DNA from: Corynebacterium sp.
Lineage (GTDB): Bacteria > Actinomycetota > Actinomycetes > Mycobacteriales > Mycobacteriaceae
Assembly: GCF_030530965.1 (NCBI RefSeq)
Contig: NZ_JAUMTY010000009.1
Location: 34,602 to 40,220 of the forward strand
Direction of reading: 5' to 3'
Length of the DNA stretch: 5,619 nt
The notes under the pieces are model-generated. The model was not told where the DNA came from. It searched no databases and saw nothing but the letters and a program-made list of their open reading frames with translations. The position numbers and the translations under genes were made by a program. Below are positions 1 to 5,585 of this stretch, in pieces (positions within the stretch are counted from its first letter, which is position 1; the number at the start of each line of letters is the position of its first letter).

Positions 1-53
1 CCTGGCTTCGACACATCCCGTGACGAGCGTTGTCCCTGGTTCGCCGTCGCCAT
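1..53 (-). CDS. Start of an unidentified downstream gene (partial, runs off the left edge)
   Basis: An ATG at 51-53 on the minus strand opens a frame that stays open to the window edge, encoding MATANQGQRSSRDVSKP. An AGGAGG ribosome binding site (61-66 on the plus strand as CCTCCT) lies 7 bases upstream of the ATG, which is ideal spacing and is the main evidence for a real gene. It has the same direction as the ABC-F gene and starts 72 bases after that gene's stop, so it may be the next member of the same cluster. The 17 visible residues are polar and basic, with no signal peptide or recognisable motif. They look like a flexible cytoplasmic N-terminus. The product cannot be identified from this fragment. 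Confidence 0.62.
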   Translation of the reverse strand, partial: MATANQGQRSSRDVSKP

Positions 54-60
54 CCGCTAC

Positions 61-66
61 CCTCCT
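61..66 (-). promoter_or_regulatory. Shine-Dalgarno of the partial downstream gene
   Basis: AGGAGG on the minus strand sits 7 bases before the ATG at 51-53. It fully matches the anti-Shine-Dalgarno and is what decides this start. Confidence 0.6.
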
Positions 67-84
67 GGTCTGTGCTGACCGCCG

Positions 85-118
85 CCGGATGTCGTCCACT
101 CCCTCAGTGACAATCCGG
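85..118 (-). terminator. Intergenic hairpin after the ABC-F gene (terminator, attenuator or processing site)
   Basis: The arms CCGGAT (85-90) and ATCCGG (113-118) are perfectly complementary. Inside them AC/GT pairs past a one-base bulge, and CACT/AGTG closes a 5-base loop, giving about 12 base pairs in total. It starts 7 bases after the ABC-F stop. No run of T follows on the minus strand, so it is not a classic intrinsic terminator. It could cause partial termination, protect the mRNA 3' end, or be chance in GC-rich DNA. Confidence 0.35.
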
Positions 119-125
119 GGCGAGC

Positions 126-1946
126 TTATTGTTGCTCGAGCTTTTCGCCGTACTCCATCCAGACCATTTCCAGTTCTTCCCTTTCTTCACGGGCCTGGGA
201 CAGATCTCTATCCAATTCAGTCAATTTCTCTGTGTCCGCGCCATTCGAACTGCTCGCGACATCAGCCATATCCTGCTGGATTTTCTCTTCTCTCTTCTGA
301 ACTTTGGCGATCTTTCGTTCAAGAGAGTTCATTTCCTTAGAGATTTTATGTTTTTCAGCCGCCGAAAGGGAACCCTGCTTCTGTTGGTTACCCGTAGCAA
401 TGGCCTCTGTTCCCGCGGCAAACCCAGTTCCCGACGCCGCATGATCGGCCATGGAACGTCGGCGATCAAGATATTCGTCGATACCCCCAGGTAGATGCGT
501 TACATCACCATCGCCGAATAAGGCGAAAACACTGTCGCAAATGCGCTCAATGAGGTAGCGATCGTGCGAGATCACGATCAGAGTTCCCGGCCACCCGTCC
601 AGCATCGACTCCAATTCCTGGAGAGTGTCGATGTCGAGATCGTTGGTGGGCTCGTCGAGAAGCAAAAGATTGGGTTCCGACATCAAGATCCGGGTGAGCT
701 GTAGCCGGCGACGCTCGCCACCCGACAAATCACGCACGGGCTGACGCTGCCGCTTGACCGGGAAACCTAGGCGCTCGGCGACTTGTGAGGCGGACATTTC
801 CTTCTTGCCCAAGACGACATACTCGGCCACCGCCTTGATCGCGTCGATGACGGTGAGGTCCTCGGGAATATCCTCGAGTTCCTGCCGCAACCAGCCCAAA
901 CGGAGCGTCTTGCCCTCACGACGCGTACCTGCAGCCATCGGGTAATCGCCGGCGATCGTCCGCATCACCGTCGTTTTACCTGAACCATTGACCCCGACGA
1001 GGCCGATGCGCTCCCCCGGGCCGATGCGCCACGTCAGGTCATCGACCAACACGCGCCCATCGGGCGTGGTGATCGTCGCGTCCACAAGGTCCACAACGAT
1101 TTTCCCCTGGCGCTGCTTGGAAAACGCCATCAGTTCCACCGTGTTGCGCGGCGCCGGGACGTCGGCGATGAGCGCTTCGGCGGCTTCCACCCGATATCGG
1201 GGTTTCGACGTGCGGGCGGGTGCTCCGCGACGCAGCCACGCCAACTCTTTTCGCGCCAGGTTTTGGCGGCGCTGCTCGGCCGCGTCGGCTTGGCGCTGGC
1301 GCTCGGCGCGGGCGAACATCCAGTCGTTATATCCGCCTTCATAGGTGTCCACCGAACCGTCGTGAACCTCCCACGTACGCGTCGCCACGGTATCCAAGAA
1401 CCAGCGATCGTGAGTCACGATCACTTGGGCGCAATTCCGGTGTCGCAAATGGTCCGCCAGCCACTGAACACCCTCGATGTCGAGGTGGTTGGTGGGCTCG
1501 TCGAGAACTAGGACATCAACTTTGCGCACCAAGGCGGCGGCGAGCATGACCCGACGGAATTGGCCACCGGAGATCGAATCGGTCGGCTCGTCCAACAGTT
1601 CCGACAGGTCAAGGCCGGCGATGATGGACCGCACCTCGGGGTCGGCGGCCCACTCGTAGGCGGCTTTCTCCCCGACGATGGTCTGGATAACCGAGGCTGA
1701 GGAGCTCTGCGCACGCTGGGCCACGGTTGCGATCTGGACAGAGCGCCCATGTGTGACTCGGCCTGAATCGGGCTCGATGTTTCGAGTCAGAACACCGAGC
1801 AAGGTGGACTTTCCGCCGCCGTTGAGCCCCACGACACCGATTCTGTCGCCCTCATTCACCGCCACCGTCACATCGTCGAGCACCGTCGTGATGCCGCGGG
1901 TCATGGTGACGGAATCCGTCGTGATGAGCGGGCGTACTGCTGCCAT
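126..1946 (-). CDS. Uup-type ABC-F family ATPase (two nucleotide-binding domains, C-terminal coiled coil)
   Basis: This is a 606-residue soluble protein with two ABC cassettes and no membrane segments, the ABC-F plan. Cassette 1 has Walker A GLNGGGKST (40-48), signature ISGGQ (125-129), Walker B with LDEPTNHLD (148-156, catalytic Glu150) and the H-loop His179. Cassette 2 has Walker A GVNGSGKTT (318-326), signature LSGGE (407-411), LDEPTNDLD (430-438, Glu432) and His461. The linker (about 205-275) contains AWLRRGAPAR, as in Uup. A low-complexity tether (about 500-525) leads to a charged coiled coil (about 528-606), also Uup-like. ABC-F proteins bind the ribosomal E site and adjust the peptidyl transferase centre; Uup has also been linked to branched DNA intermediates. 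The start is placed at ATG 1944-1946 because an AAGGAG precedes it and the family's beta-strand follows directly. A GTG at 2016-2018 would add 24 unrelated residues and has no ribosome binding site. All catalytic residues are intact. The exact subfamily and substrate are inferred. Confidence 0.93.
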   Translation of the reverse strand: MAAVRPLITTDSVTMTRGITTVLDDVTVAVNEGDRIGVVGLNGGGKSTLLGVLTRNIEPDSGRVTHGRSVQIATVAQRAQSSSASVIQTIVGEKAAYEWAADPEVRSIIAGLDLSELLDEPTDSISGGQFRRVMLAAALVRKVDVLVLDEPTNHLDIEGVQWLADHLRHRNCAQVIVTHDRWFLDTVATRTWEVHDGSVDTYEGGYNDWMFARAERQRQADAAEQRRQNLARKELAWLRRGAPARTSKPRYRVEAAEALIADVPAPRNTVELMAFSKQRQGKIVVDLVDATITTPDGRVLVDDLTWRIGPGERIGLVGVNGSGKTTVMRTIAGDYPMAAGTRREGKTLRLGWLRQELEDIPEDLTVIDAIKAVAEYVVLGKKEMSASQVAERLGFPVKRQRQPVRDLSGGERRRLQLTRILMSEPNLLLLDEPTNDLDIDTLQELESMLDGWPGTLIVISHDRYLIERICDSVFALFGDGDVTHLPGGIDEYLDRRRSMADHAASGTGFAAGTEAIATGNQQKQGSLSAAEKHKISKEMNSLERKIAKVQKREEKIQQDMADVASSSNGADTEKLTELDRDLSQAREEREELEMVWMEYGEKLEQQ

Positions 1947-1958
1947 TAGTTCTGTGAA

Positions 1959-1964
1959 CTCCTT
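1959..1964 (-). promoter_or_regulatory. Shine-Dalgarno of the ABC-F gene, with long spacer
   Basis: AAGGAG on the minus strand lies 12 bases before ATG 1944-1946, longer than the usual 5-9. The spacer contains the inverted repeat AGTTC-ACA-GAACT (1948-1960), which could fold and bring the site closer to the start. This site supports the ATG start over the upstream GTG. Confidence 0.55.
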
Positions 1965-2027
1965 ACTCGTGTGGGCGTGGGACAGGCGACGCTGGTGGCA
2001 TGTGATCCGAGCAGACACCGATGAGGG

Positions 2028-3353
2028 TTAGGGCGATTTTTTATCCTCGTCAGAGACAAGGTGCGCACCACTCTGACTTCCCGGCCTGTGGCTGGGTGCA
2101 ATTCTAGCTGTGCGGACAACGCCGCTCCCCGCCAATTCGGCCTGCACGTCGCGGGCATGGTCCTCGTCGGCACACAGCATTGCGCAGGCTGGACCTTGCT
2201 GAGCCACGATGGTGCCGAGCGCACCCGCCCGCGTGCCCGCCTGAATAACCCGACGAAGGGACGGGACGACGCTGGTCGCTGCCGGGTACAGATCATTGCC
2301 CATCGTCTTCGCAACTTCCATCGGGTCACCCGACACGAGCGCGCGCTCAATGTCTTCTATATTGCCGACGCTGTACTGCGACCTCTTTCCCGACGCCATC
2401 TCCGCACGTTGTACGGCCAAGCGCTCGACGACGCGGTGGCACAACCCTGCCCCGCTCTCGTCGGCGTCCGCGTCTTCGTCGTCACTGCGCTGAGCGGACG
2501 GATCGTGGTGGGACTGAGCGGCCTGTTCCTCGCGGTATGGCGATGGTGCGGCCCATGGCATCGCCATCTCTGGCGATGTGACTGCCGGCATCGTTATCAC
2601 CCACCACAAGGGACCTCGCGCCAAGAGAGGTGTCCGTCGGGATGTGACGTCGGATCCTGGTTGCGCATTGTGCTCGAGGTTGATCAGGCTGGTCCCGCCC
2701 TCGAGCGCAAGTTCGATCGCGGCGTATTCGTCGGGGCATTCTTCCCGCGCAATGCGGCGCAGAACATCACTCGACAAAGAGCCGACGCTGCTGGTCTCGG
2801 TTCCCCCTGGTGCGGAGAATCCCATCGCACGCACGATGAAGTGATAGCCAAAGAATCGGTCGGCAGCCACGATAGCTGCTGCCACGTCGGCTGCTTTACT
2901 TCCTAAGCCCGCCGACAACGGGATGCGCTTCGTGACATTAACGTCGACTCGTGGCAGGGCCAGCGATGGCGACATCACGGAGCGGTAGGCGTCGGCGATC
3001 CTCTCGATGACCCGCCATACGACGTTGTCGGTCCCGGTTGGCAGCTGACCCATCGGCACATTGCCGCCGACAGAAAGATCGTAGACGACGTTGCCCGTCG
3101 TCAGTGGTGATCTATCGACGGTTGATGCTTCTCTCAGACCACGACGGGAACCACTTTCCGCGTCCGTGACTGGATGGATGGTGACGGAATTCTCTAGGGA
3201 AACCGACTGCGCGACGGATGTGAAACCTGACGAGTGGGCCTGGAGATACACCGACAGGACAGCTGGTGCTTGTCCGGTGACACCGTCCCAGCCGTCGATG
3301 TACTGATCCCAGTCTGAATTGAACACAGGTCTATCGCTGTTACTGGACGTCAT
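2028..3353 (-). CDS. ispE: IspE-position GHMP-fold protein with degenerate active site (probable pseudoenzyme)
   Basis: IspE phosphorylates CDP-methylerythritol with ATP in the MEP isoprenoid pathway. The gene's position after rpfB-rsmA and its scaffold identify it as an IspE relative: VSLENSVTI (51-59), DNVVWRVIERIADA (109-122), KRIPLSAGLG (142-151), LARGPLWWVITMPAVTSPE (244-262), GDPMEVAKTMGNDLYPAA (342-359). The functional motifs are replaced. APAKVNLHLG reads APAVLSVYLQ (29-38), losing the catalytic Lys and the Asn. The DGYHEL motif reads SGFTSV. GGMAGGSADAAA reads SAGLGSKAADVA. Ungapped from GGT (219-221), the GSDVPF Asp is Ala212. SGSGPTC reads AQQGPAC (384-390). It is 441 residues against about 300, with a 28-residue N-terminal extension, extra residues at about 171-190, and an acidic insertion at about 263-305. 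Start ATG 3351-3353 has an AGGAGGTG site 7 bases away. The frame is intact. GHMP ancestry is confident; kinase activity is doubtful. An unusual active kinase or a new role cannot be excluded. Confidence 0.85.
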   Translation of the reverse strand: MTSSNSDRPVFNSDWDQYIDGWDGVTGQAPAVLSVYLQAHSSGFTSVAQSVSLENSVTIHPVTDAESGSRRGLREASTVDRSPLTTGNVVYDLSVGGNVPMGQLPTGTDNVVWRVIERIADAYRSVMSPSLALPRVDVNVTKRIPLSAGLGSKAADVAAAIVAADRFFGYHFIVRAMGFSAPGGTETSSVGSLSSDVLRRIAREECPDEYAAIELALEGGTSLINLEHNAQPGSDVTSRRTPLLARGPLWWVITMPAVTSPEMAMPWAAPSPYREEQAAQSHHDPSAQRSDDEDADADESGAGLCHRVVERLAVQRAEMASGKRSQYSVGNIEDIERALVSGDPMEVAKTMGNDLYPAATSVVPSLRRVIQAGTRAGALGTIVAQQGPACAMLCADEDHARDVQAELAGSGVVRTARIAPSHRPGSQSGAHLVSDEDKKSP

Positions 3354-3358
3354 GGTTT

Positions 3359-3367
3359 CACCTCCTC
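3359..3367 (-). promoter_or_regulatory. Strong Shine-Dalgarno of the IspE-like gene
   Basis: GAGGAGGTG on the minus strand has its AGGAGG core (3361-3366) 7 bases before ATG 3351-3353. It is the strongest ribosome binding site of the complete genes in the window and fixes the start that gives the unusual N-terminal extension. Confidence 0.75.
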
Positions 3368-3383
3368 AACCACCCGTTATCGA

Positions 3384-4313
3384 CTAGTGGGGTGTTTCTG
3401 TGCCCGCCGGCAACTGTGCCAGCGAGACAAATTCGTCGATGGACAACGTCTCCCCGCGGCGTTGCGGATCAATTCCGGCTTCCCGGAGAGCGTTCTCTGC
3501 TGCGGCCGCGTTTCCATAGTGCCCTTTCAGGGCAGCTCGCAGGGTCTTTCGACGTTGGGCGAACGCGGCGTCAATGATCGGCCATAGTTGGGCGCGCGGG
3601 GCGGAATCAGTTGGCCACGGCCGGGTCCCGCGGGTGAGTTTGACCAACCCAGAATCCACATTGGGCGCCGGCCAGAACACATTTTTCCCGATGGCACCCG
3701 CACGCTGAACCTGGCCATAAAAGCGGGCCTTCACGCTGGGAACACCGTAGACGCGGTTCCCAGGTTCGGCAGCAAGGCGGTCGGCAACCTCAGCCTGGAC
3801 CATGACTAGAACGCGCGTGATCGTCGGGAAGATCTCCAGGACATGCAGAAGAATCGGTACCGCGACGTTATAGGGCAGATTGGCGACGAACGCCGTCGGA
3901 GGATTCGCATCCAAGTCCTCTACGGCTGAGCCGGTAATCGCTAACGCATCGGAACAGATCACGTCGAGGTTTTCTGCGCGTGTCGGGGCATACTCCGCGA
4001 CAGTGTGCGGGAGTTGTTCAGCCAGCGTGGTATCGATCTCCACGGCCGTCACTTTTGAGACGGCATCCAGAAGACCAAGCGTTAAGGAGCCCAGCCCCGG
4101 GCCGACTTCAAGAACGTGATCCTCGGGCGATAAGTCGGCAGTGGCGACGATTCGCCGGACTGTATTGGGGTCAACGACGAAATTTTGTCCGCGCTTTTTA
4201 GTTGGAACAACCCCCACGGTCCTCGCGAGGTCTCTTATTTCTTTCGGCCCCAAAAGCTGGACGGCTGAAGAAACATGATCTGCGGTACGCGGAGGAGTGG
4301 GGGGTTGATTCAC
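3384..4313 (-). CDS. rsmA: 16S rRNA (adenine(1518)-N6/adenine(1519)-N6)-dimethyltransferase RsmA (KsgA)
   Basis: RsmA transfers four methyl groups from S-adenosylmethionine to two adjacent adenines in helix 45 of 16S rRNA during late 30S maturation in the cytoplasm. The 309-residue protein has the full motif set: KKRGQNFVVDPNTVRRIV (39-56, N-terminal RNA/SAM contact), motif I VLEVGPGLGSLT (67-78), the ribose-binding acidic end of strand 2 VEID (91-94), the catalytic NLPY (145-148), FWPAPNVDSG (213-222), and the C-terminal helix FAQRRKTLRAAL (251-262). Length is normal for Actinobacteria; the first 20 or so residues are a poorly conserved proline-rich extension. The start is a GTG (4311-4313) 9 bases after the rpfB stop. 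No Shine-Dalgarno is visible in that stretch, so translation is probably coupled to rpfB. Some uncertainty about the exact start remains, as a TTG at codon 21 is nearer the conserved region but also lacks a ribosome site. Catalysis looks intact. Confidence 0.96.
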   Translation of the reverse strand: MNQPPTPPRTADHVSSAVQLLGPKEIRDLARTVGVVPTKKRGQNFVVDPNTVRRIVATADLSPEDHVLEVGPGLGSLTLGLLDAVSKVTAVEIDTTLAEQLPHTVAEYAPTRAENLDVICSDALAITGSAVEDLDANPPTAFVANLPYNVAVPILLHVLEIFPTITRVLVMVQAEVADRLAAEPGNRVYGVPSVKARFYGQVQRAGAIGKNVFWPAPNVDSGLVKLTRGTRPWPTDSAPRAQLWPIIDAAFAQRRKTLRAALKGHYGNAAAAENALREAGIDPQRRGETLSIDEFVSLAQLPAGTETPH

Positions 4314-4322
4314 ACCGTTAGG

Positions 4323-5492
4323 TTAGCGGATTCCGAGCTTCGACGTGCAGGCCGGCCATGCTCCCCAACCCTGGGCAGCCTGAACCTTGTTAGCGACAGC
4401 GATCTGCTGCTCGCGGGTAGCACCAGCAGCGGTAGGAGCGTATGCCCCACCACCGAATGCCTGCCAGGTCTGATCGGTGAACTGCAAGCCACCGGAGAAG
4501 CCGTTTCCGGTGCTGGTGTTCCACTTTCCACCAGACTCACACTGAGCGATGGAGTCCCATACCGATCCACCGGCAACAGCGGGAGCCGATGCCGAGGAGG
4601 AGGACTTGGTCGATGCCACAGCCGCTTTCGTGCCGCGCGAGATCACCTTTTCGGTGGCCTCAGAGAGGATCTTGGAGGCTTTCTCCCAGCGCTGAACTTC
4701 CTGGCCGTTACGGGATTTAACGGTGTAGGTCACTTCGCGCTCGCCAGCTTTACCCGGCTTCACGACGGTCTCCGAACCCTTCGGGCTGTTGGGGTCGTCA
4801 ACGTAACGGACGGTCGGCTCGACAGCCTCTTTCACCGTCTGGTCTTCGGTCTTGTTGCGCTCAATGGTGATCTTGTCGCCACTGACCAGCTTCTTGCCGA
4901 GCTCTGGCGTGACTTTGTCGTCGGCACCCAGCTTGATTCCACGGCGGTCAAGGAAGTCCTTCACCGTGACAGCGGGGACTTTCATGTCGCCGAGCTGGCC
5001 ACCGTCGTCAAGGGTGATGTCCTTGAGCGGCACAACCTCGAGCTTCATGCCGCTTTCCGGGATCTTGGTGCTGCCCTGGGCAGACACGTAATCGTCCGGG
5101 TTGATGGTGCCGACCTGGTTAAGGAAGTCCTTAACGGTGAGGGCGGTGGACTGGATGGTCTTTTGGACGCCATCGACAGTCAGGGTGACGGGGCGAGCGG
5201 TGCGAACCGTGATCTCCTGTTTGTCCTTAACGGAACTGTTCGCGGCGGGAGAAACGAAGTCGCCATCTTTCAGGTCGACATCGTGTGAGGCAAGAATGCT
5301 CTTGACATCCCCGGACATCGCGCTGACGTGGGAGGTTTCGCCGTTAACGTTCAGGATGAGGTTTTTCTGAGCGTTAACTGCAACAGCGCCACCGACAACC
5401 AAGGTGGCCAGCATGCCGCCGGTAGCGACACGCACTGGCGTGGAGGAGGTGTGGTTAATGCGGTGGATGCGAGATTTCTTCTGAGTGCTCAC
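4323..5492 (-). CDS. rpfB: Resuscitation-promoting factor RpfB/Rpf2 (secreted or membrane-anchored muralytic enzyme)
   Basis: Rpf proteins cleave peptidoglycan glycan strands through a lysozyme/lytic-transglycosylase-like fold and stimulate regrowth of dormant actinobacterial cells. The 389-residue product has a basic N-terminus, one hydrophobic segment (about 23-40, signal or anchor), three DUF348 repeats (about 43-83, 99-140, 157-200; the second and third share TVKDFL at 119-124 and 176-181), a G5 domain (about 213-288) with the PGKAGEREVTYTV core (246-258), a Ser/Ala linker (291-308) and the Rpf domain (309-389). In the Rpf domain WDSIAQCESGG carries the catalytic Glu319. Cys318 and Cys382 are the only cysteines and match the conserved disulfide pair. 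There is no cysteine near the hydrophobic segment, so it is not a lipoprotein. Start is GTG 5490-5492 with GGAGAG 6 bases upstream. It is first in the cluster with rsmA following by 9 bases. In corynebacteria this gene is called rpf2. Confidence 0.97.
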   Translation of the reverse strand: MSTQKKSRIHRINHTSSTPVRVATGGMLATLVVGGAVAVNAQKNLILNVNGETSHVSAMSGDVKSILASHDVDLKDGDFVSPAANSSVKDKQEITVRTARPVTLTVDGVQKTIQSTALTVKDFLNQVGTINPDDYVSAQGSTKIPESGMKLEVVPLKDITLDDGGQLGDMKVPAVTVKDFLDRRGIKLGADDKVTPELGKKLVSGDKITIERNKTEDQTVKEAVEPTVRYVDDPNSPKGSETVVKPGKAGEREVTYTVKSRNGQEVQRWEKASKILSEATEKVISRGTKAAVASTKSSSSASAPAVAGGSVWDSIAQCESGGKWNTSTGNGFSGGLQFTDQTWQAFGGGAYAPTAAGATREQQIAVANKVQAAQGWGAWPACTSKLGIR

Positions 5493-5498
5493 GTCTTT

Positions 5499-5504
5499 CT
5501 CTCC
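5499..5504 (-). promoter_or_regulatory. Shine-Dalgarno of rpfB (GTG start)
   Basis: GGAGAG on the minus strand is 6 bases before the GTG start at 5490-5492. It decides this start. A hairpin at 5505-5523 directly abuts it. Confidence 0.6.
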
Positions 5505-5523
5505 GGCTCAGAATGGTGGAGCC
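5505..5523 (-). other. Small leader hairpin abutting the rpfB ribosome binding site
   Basis: GGCTC and GAGCC arms form a perfect 5 bp GC-rich stem with a 9-base loop in the rpfB leader. The stem ends immediately before the GGAGAG ribosome site. It could affect ribosome access or mRNA stability. It is short enough to be chance. Confidence 0.3.
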
Positions 5524-5556
5524 TGCCCAAAGTCACGATCTGATAACAACTTCGAC

Positions 5557-5585
5557 AGAGTAGCAACTAGATGGGGGTGAAGCAA
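5557..5585 (-). promoter_or_regulatory. Candidate housekeeping promoter of rpfB
   Basis: On the minus strand a TTGCTT (-35, 5580-5585) and a TACTCT (-10, 5557-5562) are separated by 17 bases. The predicted transcript would begin near 5550 and carry a leader of roughly 55-60 bases. The -10 departs from the corynebacterial TANNNT core only mildly but lacks the favoured A at its fourth position, so the call is moderate. It would serve the whole cluster, since no comparable promoter is evident between the downstream genes. Confidence 0.4.
5572..5578. promoter_or_regulatory. RamA-like TG5T motif in the rpfB promoter spacer
   Basis: TGGGGGT matches the loose TG(4-6)T motif reported for the corynebacterial LuxR-type regulator RamA, which is known to act on rpf2 in C. 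glutamicum. Here it falls between the candidate -35 and -10. The motif is short and occurs often by chance, so this is suggestive only. Confidence 0.25.

Noticed and set aside
20..494. Plus-strand open frames at 20-340 and 129-494
   Set aside because: They are antisense to the C-terminal coiled coil of the ABC-F protein and the downstream gap, with no motif. The minus frame has strong family identity.
1947..2018. Longer ABC-F protein starting at GTG 2016-2018
   Set aside because: No ribosome binding site precedes it. The extra 24 residues are unlike ABC-F N-termini, and the internal ATG at 1946 has AAGGAG upstream and begins at the expected domain boundary.
2061..2906. A 281-codon open frame on the plus strand opposite the IspE-like gene
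   Set aside because: It is rich in Cys, Arg and His with no recognisable motif and no convincing ribosome site. The minus frame aligns with IspE throughout, so this is a shadow.
2028..3353. Frameshift or sequencing error as the cause of the missing IspE motifs
   Set aside because: The frame is continuous with IspE-like residues on both sides of each changed motif. The changes are multi-base substitutions at several separate sites, which an indel or single miscall would not produce.
4275..5288. A 337-codon open frame on the plus strand opposite rpfB
   Set aside because: It lies wholly antisense to a clear RpfB with intact domains. Its repeated V-KEVL-type segments are simply the complement of the repeated TVKDFL of the DUF348 repeats, and no family is recognisable.
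4323..5492. RpfB as a lipoprotein, as predicted for M. tuberculosis RpfB
   Set aside because: The only cysteines are 318 and 382 in the Rpf domain; there is no lipobox cysteine after the hydrophobic segment at 23-40.
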